Of a stretch of 38,309 nt of DNA, positions 25,063 through 34,100 are shown piece after piece. A program made the position numbers and the translations under genes. Under the pieces are notes generated by a model. It searched no databases and was not told where the DNA came from. It saw nothing but the letters and a program-made list of their open reading frames with translations. This DNA is from Archangium violaceum Cb vi76. Its GTDB lineage: Bacteria > Myxococcota > Myxococcia > Myxococcales > Myxococcaceae. The stretch lies in the NCBI RefSeq assembly GCF_000733295.1, contig NZ_JPMI01000133.1, forward strand, positions 6 to 38,314. The letters run 5' to 3'. How positions within the stretch are numbered: the first letter of the stretch is position 1; every line of letters starts with the position of its first letter.

Positions 25063-25665
25063 ATGACGAGCGAGTTCTATGAGCGCAACGCGGAGGAGTA
25101 CTTTCGCACCACGGTCGGCATCGACATGTCCGAGCCGCGCGAGCGCTTCACGAAGCTGTTGAGCCCCGGGGCGCGGGTGCTCGACGCGGGTTGCGGCTCC
25201 GGACGCGATGCACGCGCCTTCCACGCGCTGGGCTTCCAGGTGACGGCCTTCGACGCGTCCCCACGGCTGGCGGCTCTGGCGCGGGAGTACACCGGGCTGC
25301 CCGTGGAGGTGAGGACCTTCCAGGAGGTGGCCTGGCGCGAGGCGTTCGAGGGCATCTGGGCTTCGGCGTGCCTCCTTCATGTGGCTCGGGCGGAGCTGCC
25401 GCCGGTCATGCGGCGGCTGAGGGATGCGCTGGTGCCGGGTGGTGTCTGGCACCTGTCCTTCAAGTACGGCGCGGGCGAGCGTGAGGTGGAGGGGCGGCGA
25501 TTCACCGATCTCGATGAACGGGCCGCGGAGACGCTCGTGGCCGAGGCCGGCGGCCTGGAGGTGGTCTGGATGGGGGTGGAGCCCAGCCGCAAACCCCAGG
25601 TGCCGGACGAACGCTGGCTGGTCGTGCTCCTCCGGCGGCGGCCGGCCCGAGCCGCCATACCGTGA
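25063..25665 (+). CDS. Class I SAM-dependent methyltransferase
   Basis: A 200-residue small methyltransferase of the Tellurite-resistance-TehB/UbiE-like type. Motif I is VLDAGCGSGRDARAF (about 38-52), the acidic strand-2 end is TAFDASPRL, and motif IV is IWASACLLHVARAELPPVMRRL, followed by PGGVWHLSFKYG. The substrate is unknown. The ATG at 25063 follows GGGAGGCTCGGAG. It stands alone on the plus strand with no coupled neighbour. Confidence 0.85.
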   Translation: MTSEFYERNAEEYFRTTVGIDMSEPRERFTKLLSPGARVLDAGCGSGRDARAFHALGFQVTAFDASPRLAALAREYTGLPVEVRTFQEVAWREAFEGIWASACLLHVARAELPPVMRRLRDALVPGGVWHLSFKYGAGEREVEGRRFTDLDERAAETLVAEAGGLEVVWMGVEPSRKPQVPDERWLVVLLRRRPARAAIP

Positions 25666-25746
25666 GCTCCAGGGCCGAGGCCGTCCCGCTCGCGGTGGCT
25701 CCATCCGTCAGCGTGTTTCCGGATGGCCTTTCAGCGAGCCGCGTCA

Positions 25747-25769
25747 TTCGTTCCCTCGGAGGGAACGAA
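25747..25769. promoter_or_regulatory. 23-bp perfect palindrome
   Basis: Arm TTCGTTCCCTC repeats inverted with a single central base, 82 bp after the methyltransferase stop and about 155 bp before the protease. The near-zero loop makes an RNA hairpin terminator unlikely and a dimeric DNA-binding site more likely. Confidence 0.45.
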
Positions 25770-25865
25770 CTGAACGTCATCGCGGGTGCGCTGATGGTGG
25801 AACCTCACGCCCAATCGGAGCTGGCTCCGTGAGAATGAGCCTACCTCCGCTTTCACTCAATGTCC

Positions 25866-25894
25866 TTGTTGAACATGCAAAGCTCGATTAGCCT
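25866..25894 (+). promoter_or_regulatory. Candidate sigma-70-type promoter of protease gene
   Basis: TTGTTG (25866-25871), a 17-bp spacer and TAGCCT (25889-25894), 30 bp before the protease ATG, in a locally AT-rich stretch. Match to consensus is partial. Confidence 0.3.
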
Positions 25895-25924
25895 GTTTTA
25901 AGTGTAACCCAGGTGAAAGGAAGC

Positions 25925-27400
25925 ATGCGCATGAAGACGAAGAGCCGGGCAGTGAGTTCATGGGTGGTCGCCCTCGGGCTGGTGGGGAGCGGGGGGGCGC
26001 TGGCGGCGGCCCCGGAGTCCGCGCGGGTGGCCGGTGAGGAGCAGGTCCGCGCGGTGGGCGGCGAACTCTGGGTGGAGCCGGACCTGCTGGAGATCAAGTT
26101 CCACGAGAACCAGTACATCCGCCTGCGCAACGGCCTGCCGACGGACCTCGGGGGCCGGGGGCTGCGCCACGCACAGGCGCACGAGATGCTGAGGCAGGTG
26201 GCGGGCGGGAAGTGGTCTCGCTCGCACGAGGTGGCCGAGGAGGCGCTGGAGGAGCTGCGCTCCGAGGGCGAGCTGCGCACCCGCGAGGCGCTGCCGGACC
26301 TGAACCTGTACTACCAGCTGCGGCTGCCCCCGGGGATGGATGTGGACCGCATCGCCGAGTCCTTCCGGAAGCTCCCGGAGGTGGAGGCCGTCTACCGCGT
26401 GCCCCGCCCGGCGCCGTCCCCCGTGGCGCCTGACTACTACTCGGTGAGCTCCGGCTCCTACCAGAAGTACCAGGACGCGGCGCCCACGGGCGTGGACGGG
26501 CGCTATGCCGGCACCCTCGCGGGGGCGCGCGGCACCGGGGTGAAGATCTGCGACGTCGAGTACAGCTACAACGCCTCGCACGTGGACCTGGGCGTGGTGA
26601 CGCTGGTGGGCAGCGCCCCGGTGGATCCCTTCAACAACAACAACCACGGCACCGCGGTGCTCGGCGTCTACGGCGCGACGGCCAACAGCGAGGGCGTGAC
26701 GGGCATCGCCTACGCCGCGCAGAAGCTGTTCGCGGCGGCCAACACCGCGTCCGGCTACAACGTGGGCGCGGCCGTCACCACCTGCGCGGCCAACATCTCC
26801 GCCGGCGACATCATCGTCATCGAGCAGCAGATGAGCGGCCCCATCAGCGGCAAGTACGTGCCGGTGGAGTGGTACAAGCCGTGGTACGACGCCATCCGCA
26901 CGGCGGTGGCCGCCAACAAGATCGTCGTCGAGGCGGCGGGCAACGGCAGCCAGAACCTGGACGATCCCATGTTCAGCACGGGCAACAACGGGCACTACCC
27001 CTTCCTGGCGCAGAACGACTCGGGCGCCATCATCGTGGGGGCTGGCAAGTCGCCCGCCTACGGCACCGCGGCCCGTTCCGCCCATGACTTCTCCACCTAC
27101 GGCTCGACGGTGGACATGCAGGGCTGGGGCGATGGCGTGGTGACGACCGGCTACGGCACCCTCTACAGCGCCGAGGGCGTCAACCGTTACTTCGCCAGCG
27201 GGTTCAACGGCACCTCGAGCGCCACGCCCGTCGTCGCCGGCTCGGTGGCCAGCCTCCAGGGCCGTTACAAGACCCTGTACGGCACCTACATGACGCCGGC
27301 CTCGGTCAAGACCCGCCTGCGCACCTACGGCACCGCGCAGACGGGCACCAAGAACATCGGCCCCCTGCCGGACCTCCGGCGGGCGCTCACCGGCCTGTAG
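25925..27400 (+). CDS. Subtilisin-like (S8) serine protease with propeptide
   Basis: 491 residues. Signal peptide about 1-28. The propeptide-like region runs about 54-165 (LEIKFHENQYIRLRNG ... DLNLYYQLRLPPG ... FRKLPEVEAVYRV). The S8 domain follows from about 185. The catalytic triad is D210 (KICDVEYSY), H241 (NNNNHGTAVLG) and S431 (FNGTSSATPVVAG), with oxyanion N340 (AAGNGSQ). The Asp motif (DVEY) is unusual for the family. It is secreted, and proteolysis probably serves predation or processing (inference). The ATG at 25925 follows AAGGA; GTG at 25913 is less likely. The next gene encodes a stand-alone copy of this propeptide. Confidence 0.93.
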   Translation: MRMKTKSRAVSSWVVALGLVGSGGALAAAPESARVAGEEQVRAVGGELWVEPDLLEIKFHENQYIRLRNGLPTDLGGRGLRHAQAHEMLRQVAGGKWSRSHEVAEEALEELRSEGELRTREALPDLNLYYQLRLPPGMDVDRIAESFRKLPEVEAVYRVPRPAPSPVAPDYYSVSSGSYQKYQDAAPTGVDGRYAGTLAGARGTGVKICDVEYSYNASHVDLGVVTLVGSAPVDPFNNNNHGTAVLGVYGATANSEGVTGIAYAAQKLFAAANTASGYNVGAAVTTCAANISAGDIIVIEQQMSGPISGKYVPVEWYKPWYDAIRTAVAANKIVVEAAGNGSQNLDDPMFSTGNNGHYPFLAQNDSGAIIVGAGKSPAYGTAARSAHDFSTYGSTVDMQGWGDGVVTTGYGTLYSAEGVNRYFASGFNGTSSATPVVAGSVASLQGRYKTLYGTYMTPASVKTRLRTYGTAQTGTKNIGPLPDLRRALTGL

Positions 27401-27480
27401 GCTGGAGCAGGGCCATCGCGCCTGGGGGGCTGCCCGTGTGGGGCGGCCCCCCTTTGCATTTCCCTGGAGGAAAGACAGGC

Positions 27481-27981
27481 ATGTACGAAGCAACGAGCCG
27501 GCCGTGGCGTGGGTGGGGAGTGTGGCTGATGTTGGCCGTGGGGTGCACGGCGCCAGGCCGGGTGCCGGCGGATGCGGGAGCCGAGCCACGCCCGGCGCCG
27601 GTGGTGGAGGCTCCGCGCGCCGAGCCGGACACACTGGAGATCAAATTCCGCGAGGGCCAGCCCATCCGGCTGCGCAATGGCGTGCCCACGGACGTCGAGG
27701 GCCAGGGGCTGCTCACCCACGCACAAGCGCGGGAGTTGCTGCGGCAGGTGGCGGGAGGGCAGTGGACACGCTCGCAGGAGGTGTCCGAGGAGACGCTGGA
27801 CGCGATGCGGGCCGAGGGCCAGCAGAACACCGGCCAGCCCCTGCCGGACCTGAACCTGTACTTCCGGCTGCGGCTGCCACCGGGACTGGACACGGAGCGC
27901 ATCGCCACGGCCTTCCGGCAACTTCCGGAGGTGGAGAGCGTCCAGACAGTCCCCCGCCCGGCGCCTCCGCCGGGCAGGTGA
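27481..27981 (+). CDS. Stand-alone propeptide-like lipoprotein (paralogue of the protease prodomain)
   Basis: 166 residues: a signal peptide with lipobox LAVGC (C22), a Pro/Ala linker, then a domain (about 50-166) that aligns end to end with the propeptide of the protease 80 bp upstream. By hand alignment about 75 of 113 positions are identical, including KF-E-Q-IRLRNG-PTD, LRQVAGG-W-RS-EV, LPDLNLY and LPPG, and the closing LPEVE-V-VPRPAP. No protease domain follows; the gene stops at the propeptide boundary. It most likely arose by tandem partial duplication. A membrane-anchored propeptide could inhibit or help fold the protease in trans (inference). Confidence 0.85.
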   Translation: MYEATSRPWRGWGVWLMLAVGCTAPGRVPADAGAEPRPAPVVEAPRAEPDTLEIKFREGQPIRLRNGVPTDVEGQGLLTHAQARELLRQVAGGQWTRSQEVSEETLDAMRAEGQQNTGQPLPDLNLYFRLRLPPGLDTERIATAFRQLPEVESVQTVPRPAPPPGR

Positions 27982-28025
27982 ACCGCCACGCGCTGGATGA
28001 AAGACTCCCCGAAGGAGTTCCAGGG

Positions 28026-28238
28026 ATGAGCGGCGTCCGTGCTGAGTTCGAGGCGTGGCGGCAACGCAGGTTGGCCGAGCTGACGGAGGAGCGGAACAGG
28101 CTCACCGGCCAGGGCCAGCACCTCGATGCGAGGGAACGCTGCCAGAGCGACCTCTCGCTCTCCAATGACGGCGATGGCTTCTCGTTCTTGAACCAGACGC
28201 TCGATCGCAAGCGCCTGGAGGAGTTCGTCAAAGCCTGA
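28026..28238 (+). CDS. Possible small protein
   Basis: A 70-residue frame beginning MSGVRAEFEAWRQRRLAELTEER, with strongly G/C-biased third positions and an AAGGAG 8 bases before the ATG at 28026. It is hydrophilic, charged and mostly helical, and ends FLNQTLDRKRLEEFVKA. I do not recognise it. An antisense frame over the same stretch is also open, so the strand is not certain. It lies 44 bp after the propeptide gene and might be its operon partner or a remnant. Confidence 0.45.
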   Translation: MSGVRAEFEAWRQRRLAELTEERNRLTGQGQHLDARERCQSDLSLSNDGDGFSFLNQTLDRKRLEEFVKA

Positions 28239-28319
28239 TGCGACGGGCAACGTGGACGGTCCGCTCGCTCACCCGGAGTGGGCGGAGCGGACGCGCGGCC
28301 CGCTCCGCCAGGAGTCCAC

Positions 28320-28740
28320 TCAGCGCGTGAAGCGCTCCACCGCGCGGGGGCTGCTGCTGCTACCTCCCACGAGCAGCACTTCTCCCGTGTGGAGCAGCGT
28401 GGCCGAGGGCTCGGCGCGGCCCACGGTTATGCTCGGGGTGGTGTTCCACGTGTTCGTCGAGGGGTCATACAGCGCCGCCTGGCCGCCGTCGTTCGTCACC
28501 AGGACCTCTCCCGAGTAGAGCAGCGTCGCGGAGAAGAAGAGGGTGTCGGTGAAGGGCAGGGGCGGCCCCAGGGACCACTGATTGGCGTACGGGTCGTACA
28601 GCTCCACAGCCAGTAGAAGATCGGTCGGGTGCGCAGAACCTGCTCCAGGCACTCCAGAACGAGCTGGCGATCTGCGTGCGGTATTCCGGGTTGGGCCATG
28701 TCTCGCGGTTCCCATCGAAGAGAGGAAACCGCGCACTCAC
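28320..28740 (-). pseudogene. Kelch-repeat gene remnant
   Basis: From about 28616 down to 28320 the minus strand encodes two kelch-type units (VELYDPYANQWSLGPPLPFT, then ALYDPSTNTWNT with SATLLHTGEVLLVGG), ending VERFTR-stop. The same motif fills the large surface protein beginning at 34839. Upstream (28740-28620) another frame begins with GTG and reads SARFPLFDGNRETWPNPEYR, then the frame breaks. No full gene is possible. It appears to be a fusion scar between an unknown 5' part and a kelch 3' part. Confidence 0.65.
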
Positions 28741-28888
28741 CGGGTCGGAGTGGAGGCGGACATGGAACTGCCTCCTCTAACCCCTTCGCGGGCTTGCGCC
28801 TCATGAGGGGCTGGGGCAGGGCGTTCCTTGTAGTAATGGGGGGGAGCCGGATACCTTGCCGCGTGTCCTGCCCGGAGGAGAGCGACGT

Positions 28889-30025
28889 ATGCCCCCTGAG
28901 AACAGAGCCATCACGCGCATCCAGGTCGAAGGTTACAGGTCTCTCCAGAATGTCGAGCTGAAGCCTGGTCGTGTGACGGTGCTCATCGGTGCCAACGGGG
29001 CGGGCAAGTCGAACCTGCTCTCCTTCCTGCGGATGGTTGCACTGATGCGGACGCAGTCACTCCGCCGGTATGTCGGTGAGGCTGGTGGTGCTTCCGCGCT
29101 CCTGCACTACGGTCCCAAGGTGACGAAAGAGCTGAACATCCGGCTGGAGTTCGAGCAGAAGACGGGCGCGAATGCCTATGGCGCACGCCTGGGGTATGGG
29201 GCTGGCGACACGCTGCTATACCTGGACGAGACCGTGGAGTATCGAGCTGCCGGCAGCGCCGTGTTCAAGGTCACGTCGCTGGGAGCGGGGCACAAGGAGT
29301 CCATGCTGGAAGAAGCGGCGGGCGAGCAGGGCAACCCGACTGCGAAGGTCGTGAGGTGGTGGCTGTCAAAGACGAACTTCTTTCATTTCCATGACACTTC
29401 CTTCGCCGCTCCGCTGCGCCAGAATTCCCGCCAGGAAGACGTGCGCTTCCTACGCTCCGACGGAAGCAACTTGGCCGCCTACCTGCGGTCCCTCGCGATA
29501 AGTGAAGAACCCGCCAGGCAGGCGGCATGGCGTCGCATCAGCCAGCTCGTCAGGCGTGTGGCCCCCTTCATCAAGAGCCTCCAGCCGACCCTGGTCGATC
29601 CGGCGCATCCGGAGACCTCGAGCGTGCGGCTGGACTGGGTGGATGAGCGGGACCAGCTCTTTGGCCCGCACCATCTCTCTGACGGAACGCTGCGCTGCAT
29701 CGCGCTGTTCACCGCGCTCGGTCAGCCCGTGGAGTCACTCCCCGCGTTCCTCAGTATCGATGAGCCAGAGCTCGGACTTCATCCCGCCGCGCTCGACATC
29801 CTCGCCAGTCTTGTCCGCTCCACCAGCACCCACGCGCAGATTCTGCTAGCGACCCAGTCGCCCGCGCTGCTCGACCTGTTCGAGCCTCAGGATGTGGTCG
29901 TCACGGAGCGAGCCCAGGGGGCCACCACCTTCCGGCGACTCGACCCCGACCAGCTCGCGGGCTGGCTCGAGGACTACAGCATGTCCGAACTCTACGACAA
30001 GAACGTCCTCGGGGGGCGCCCATGA
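28889..30025 (+). CDS. AAA-type ABC-ATPase (AAA15/21, OLD-like), putative defence ATPase
   Basis: A 378-residue ATPase of the SMC/Rad50-like AAA_15/AAA_21 type. Walker A is GANGAGKSN (34-42). An insertion of about 200 residues follows, with a helical region. The signature is HHLSDGTLR, Walker B is AFLSIDEPELGLHP (D291, E292), and the His-switch-like LLATQSPALLDLF follows. Homologues pair with nucleases in OLD and PARIS-like defence. It has no nuclease domain itself. The ATG at 28889 lies after GGAGGAGAG. The stop overlaps the DUF4276 gene by ATGA, so the two act together. Third-position G/C is looser here than in neighbours, suggesting recent acquisition. Confidence 0.88.
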   Translation: MPPENRAITRIQVEGYRSLQNVELKPGRVTVLIGANGAGKSNLLSFLRMVALMRTQSLRRYVGEAGGASALLHYGPKVTKELNIRLEFEQKTGANAYGARLGYGAGDTLLYLDETVEYRAAGSAVFKVTSLGAGHKESMLEEAAGEQGNPTAKVVRWWLSKTNFFHFHDTSFAAPLRQNSRQEDVRFLRSDGSNLAAYLRSLAISEEPARQAAWRRISQLVRRVAPFIKSLQPTLVDPAHPETSSVRLDWVDERDQLFGPHHLSDGTLRCIALFTALGQPVESLPAFLSIDEPELGLHPAALDILASLVRSTSTHAQILLATQSPALLDLFEPQDVVVTERAQGATTFRRLDPDQLAGWLEDYSMSELYDKNVLGGRP

Positions 30026-30696
30026 AGCGCCTCATCGTCGTGGTGGAAGGGTCGACCGAGGAAGGGTTCGTGAAGAGGGTCCTCGGCCCGCACCTGCAGG
30101 CGCGCTCCATCTTCACATACACACTCATCGTGACGACCCTCCGTGACGAGCTCACTGGCGCCAAGCTCAACAAGGGCGGGGGGGCTTGGCGGAACTGGTT
30201 CAAGGACCTGAGGCGTGTCATGGGCGAGAACCCTGGCCCCGACGTGGCATTCACCACGCTGATAGACCTCTATGGGCTACCCAATGACTTTCCCCAGCTC
30301 GAAGCGCTCTCCAAGATCGTTGATACTCATCAGCGAGCGTCCGAACTGGAGGCGGTGATGTCCAAGCAGTTCGGTGACTATCGCTTTATTCCCTATGTTC
30401 AACGGCACGAGTTCGAGGCGTTGGTGCTGGCCGGCCTTGGCGCGTTGGCCGGGCTTCTGGATGCAGAGGAGGATTTGCAGGGGCTTGAGCAGCTTCGCTC
30501 CGACATCGCGGGTCATCCACCTGAAGACGTGAATGATGGCCCTGATACCGCACCCTCCAAGCGGCTCCTGACCAGGATTCCGAGCTACAGGAAGACGCTG
30601 CATGGACCGCTTGTAGTCGAATCGACTGGGCTTGCGAGCCTCCGGGCAGCGTGTCCCCGCTTCGATGCCTGGGTGGCGAAGCTTGAGGGACTTTGA
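30022..30696 (+). CDS. DUF4276-family protein, probable TOPRIM-like effector
   Basis: 224 residues. The N-terminus is KRLIVVVEGSTEEGFVKRVL, with the E-G-x-T-E pattern of TOPRIM-like DUF4276 proteins. DLYGLPNDFP and the later RHEFEALVLAG (H-x-F-E) are the other family signatures. The acidic set could coordinate metal for nucleic-acid cleavage, but that is inferred from the fold and not tested. It is translationally coupled (ATGA) to the AAA ATPase. This organisation resembles AriA-AriB of PARIS, where the second protein is DUF4435 rather than DUF4276. Its stop lies within a 10-bp tandem repeat (30683-30702), directly next to an IS3-type terminal sequence. Confidence 0.85.
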   Translation: MKRLIVVVEGSTEEGFVKRVLGPHLQARSIFTYTLIVTTLRDELTGAKLNKGGGAWRNWFKDLRRVMGENPGPDVAFTTLIDLYGLPNDFPQLEALSKIVDTHQRASELEAVMSKQFGDYRFIPYVQRHEFEALVLAGLGALAGLLDAEEDLQGLEQLRSDIAGHPPEDVNDGPDTAPSKRLLTRIPSYRKTLHGPLVVESTGLASLRAACPRFDAWVAKLEGL

Positions 30697-30702
30697 GGGA
30701 CT
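30683..30702. repeat. 10-bp tandem repeat at gene end
   Basis: TTGAGGGACT occurs twice in tandem across the DUF4276 stop codon. It lies immediately before the IS-type left end, so it may be a slippage or insertion scar. Confidence 0.5.
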
Positions 30703-30711
30703 GTCCACCGG

Positions 30712-30861
30712 TGAGCCTGCCCCGGTTTTGTGGACACACCTCATAATAAGTCGGCTACACGGGAGGTAGTGTTCATGGAGCGAAGGAAGAGGCGGAGTTT
30801 CACCCCGGAGTTCAGGGCCGATGCGGTCCGGCTGGTGCGTGAGGGCGGCAAGAGGGGCTGA
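30712..30861 (+). mobile_element. IS3-type left end with truncated transposase OrfA
   Basis: A TGAGCCTGCCCCGG.. terminal sequence (from about 30712) resembles the left inverted repeat of IS3-family elements. The ATG at 30775 then encodes a 28-residue start of an IS3 OrfA (KRRSFTPEFRADAVRLVREGG), ended by TGA at 30859. The rest of the element is missing, and DNA of the Rpn remnant follows directly. Inactive. Confidence 0.7.
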
Positions 30862-30866
30862 GCGGG

Positions 30867-31025
30867 GCCGTTGTGCGGGTTCTCACCGCGCGCGGCGTGC
30901 ACGTCGATGAGGCGGCCCGACAGCGCATCCTTACCTGCACGGACATGGTCACCCTGGAATGCGGGTTCGATCGCGCCCTGAATGCCACCACCCTCTCCGA
31001 CGTGCTGGACGACCGAGCCCAGTAG
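30867..31025 (+). pseudogene. Second Rpn-family remnant (3' end only)
   Basis: 53 codons: AVVRVLTARGVHVDEAARQR, then ILTCTDMVTLECGFDRALNA and TTLSDVLDDRAQ-stop. This is nearly the same as the tail of the 20075-20748 pseudogene, and the DNA is similar throughout. It is fused directly to the OrfA fragment, with the bulk of the gene absent. Codon bias is normal, so the loss is recent on a genomic scale. Confidence 0.8.
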
Positions 31026-31108
31026 GGTGGACCATCGGCGAGCCCTTCGAACATCACTGCGCTCGGTGGGGGCTGCCGGTTCATCACTCTCCGGAATCCT
31101 GAGTTGGG

Positions 31109-34100
31109 TCATGGTGGAAGCAGAGAATACCGGGCCAGGGCCGCCGCCAGGTCCTTGGGCGTGTAGGGCTTCAGCAGGACCACGGCGTCCGACAGGCCCG
31201 ATTCCGCGGATCCCGCGTCATCGCCACTGGCGAAGATCACCTTCAGGTGTGGCCAGCGGGCGACCGCCTCGCGCGCGAGCTCCGCGCCCGAGCGCCCCGG
31301 CAACCCCACGTCGGTCAGGAGCACGTCCGCCTGGCATGTGGAAAGCGCGGCGAGCGCGCTCTCGGCGTCCTGGGCCTCCACCACCGCGTGACCCTGCTCC
31401 ACCAGGTGCTCGGCCGTGTTCGCACGGATGAGCTCGTCGTCCTCGACCAGCACGATCGTGAGGCGGCGTGGCACGTCCTCCGCCACCGGGAGCGGGGCCG
31501 GGAGCGGGGCGGAAGCCTCGGTCCGCTGCTGCTTGACCAGCCGATGCTGTGCCTCGTTGCCCAGCACGTGCCGCACCTTCCGGGCCAGGGCCTCGCGCGT
31601 GTAGGGCTTGGAGAGCAGCTCCACGCCCGGGTCCAGCCGCCCGTGGTGGACGATGGCGTTCTCCGTGTAGCCCGAAGTGAACAGCACCCCGAGGTGAGGG
31701 AGGCGCTCCTTGGCCTTGCGGGCAAGTTCCGGGCTGCGCAGCGGGCCGGGCATCACCACGTCCGTGAACAGGAGGTCGATGGGGATCCCGCTCTCGATGA
31801 CGCTCAGGGCACTGGTCGCATCGCGGGCCTTGAGCACCCGGTAGCCGAGTTCGGAGAGCAGGCCGACCGCGGTCTCCCGTACGTCGTCGTCATCTTCGAC
31901 CACCAGGATGGTCTCGGTCCCGCCACGCACCGGCGCCTTGCTGATGTCGGTGATGACGTCCTCGCTCTGGGCGGCGCGCGGCAGGTACAGCTTGATGGTC
32001 GTGCCCTCGCCGACCTCGCTGTAGATCTTGATATGGCCGCCGGACTGCTTGACCAGTCCATGCACCATCGACAGCCCCAGACCCGTCCCCTTTCCTTCCG
32101 GCTTGGTGCTGAAGAAGGGCTCGAACACGCGCTCCAGGATGTCCGCCGGGATACCCGCGCCGGTGTCGGTGACGGCGATCATCACGTATTGACCGGGCTT
32201 CACCTCCTCGTGCTGGCGTGCGTACTCGTCGTCCAACTGGGCGTTGCCCGCCTCGATCGTCAGCCGGCCCCCGTTCTGCATGGCGTCCCGGGCGTTGATC
32301 GCCAGGTTGAGGAGGGCGTTTTCAATCTGGTTCGGGTCGACCAGGGTGTTCCACAGCCCGCCGGAGATCACGGTCTCGATCTCGATGTCCTCGCCCAGCG
32401 CCCGCCGCAGCAGATCATCCATGTTCTTCAGCAGGCGGCCCAGGTTCACCACCTTGGGCTCCAGCGGCTGACGGCGGCCGAAGGCCAGGAGCTGCGAGGC
32501 CAGCTTCGAGCCTCGCGCCACCCCGGCCAGGGCGTTCTGCACGCGGGTCTCGGCCCGCGCGTTGCCGGCGATGTCCCTCGACAGCAGTTGCAGGTTTCCG
32601 CTGATCACCTGCAGGAGGTTGTTGAAATCGTGGGCGACGCCCCCCGTGAGCTTGCCGAGGGCCTCGATCTTCTGGGCCTGGCGGAGCGCCGCCTCCATCG
32701 ACTGCCGTTCGGCCGTCTCCCGCCGCAGGCGCTCGAGCGCGTCCGCCAGCTCGTCCGTGCGCGCCGCGACCCGCTGCTCGAGCGTCTCGTTCAGGTGCTG
32801 CAGTTGCTCTTCGGCGCGCTTCTGGTGCGTGACGTCGTAGCCGTCGACGAAGATGCCGGACACCTCGCCGTCCGGCTCCATGATCGGCTGATAGACGAGG
32901 TGGACGAAACGCTCCTCCAGCGCACCACCGCGCGTGCGCTGGAGCACCACCGGCATGTTGCGGCCCACGAAGGCCTCGCCCTGGGTATAGACCCCGTCCA
33001 GCAGCTCGAAGAAGCCCTGGCCGGCGATCTCCGGCAGGGCCTCGCGCGCCGGAAGGCCGAGCAGGTCTCGATGGCCGACCAGCTGCCGGTAGGCGTCGTT
33101 GACGAGCTCGAATACGTGGTCCGGGCCGGACAGGATGCACATGAAGCTGGGCGCCTGTTGGAACAGCGTGCGGAAGCGGTCGCGCTCCTGGGTGCGCAGC
33201 TCGACCTCGGAGGTCAGTTGCTCATTGGCCTGGCGCAAGACCTCGGCCGCCTTCTGGCGCATTTCCACGGCCTCCGCCAGCGCCGCGGCCCGCTGGCGCG
33301 CGGCTTCGTGCGCCTCGGCGCTGGCCATGCTGGACGCCACCTGCCCCACCAGGAGCTTCAGGAACGGCACATAGCTCTCGTCCACCGGGCGGTAGGGGTT
33401 CAGCCCGACGATCATCGCGCCTCGCGGACGCTCCCCGCCCTGGCCGATCAGCGGAACCATCGCGGCGGTGGTCGGCGGCTTGTCCCAGGCGCCCGTCGGC
33501 AGGGCCTCGCGGCCGCGGAGGTCCACCGTCACGTGGGCCTCGCCGGCCCAGATGGAGCCCAGGTCCCAGATGTCTCCGCTCAGGGCCAGGGTCGCGGGCG
33601 CACAGCCGTGGCCGGGCTGTATCCCCGTCGCGCAGGCCAGATGCCCCTGGCCCTCCTCGTCGAACAGATAGGTCAGGCTGAAGGGCAGATCGTGCAGATT
33701 GCCGCCGAGCCCCTCCCGGACGGCATCGATCACCTCGGCCCGGCTCGAGGCCGGAGCGAGCCGGGACGCCAGTTCGCGGAGCGACGCCAGGCGGCGCTCG
33801 CTGATCACCCGGTCCGTCTCCTCCGAGACGGCGCAGAACACCCCTTCCACCTTGCCGCTGTCGCCGAGCAGCGGACTATAGGAGAACGTGTGATAGGTCT
33901 CCTCGGGATAGCCGTGGCGGTGCAGGAGCAGCAGCAGGGCCCGGTCCCAGGTCGCCTCTCCCCGCTCGTAGACGGTCTGCAGGCGGCCCCTGACGTCGTC
34001 CCAGATTTCAGCCCAGAGGATCCGGGTCGGCATCCCGAGCGACTTCGGGTGTTTGACCCCCAGCGTCGGCCGGTAGGCGTCGTTGTAGAAGAAGTGGATG

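Noticed and set aside
25958-27634. Long minus-strand frame across the protease gene
   Set aside because: Antisense composition. The plus strand holds the full catalytic triad and signal peptide.
27387-28250. Minus-strand frame across the propeptide-like and small genes
   Set aside because: The plus-strand paralogy to the protease propeptide fixes the coding strand for most of it; only the 28026-28238 end is ambiguous and is reported with low confidence.
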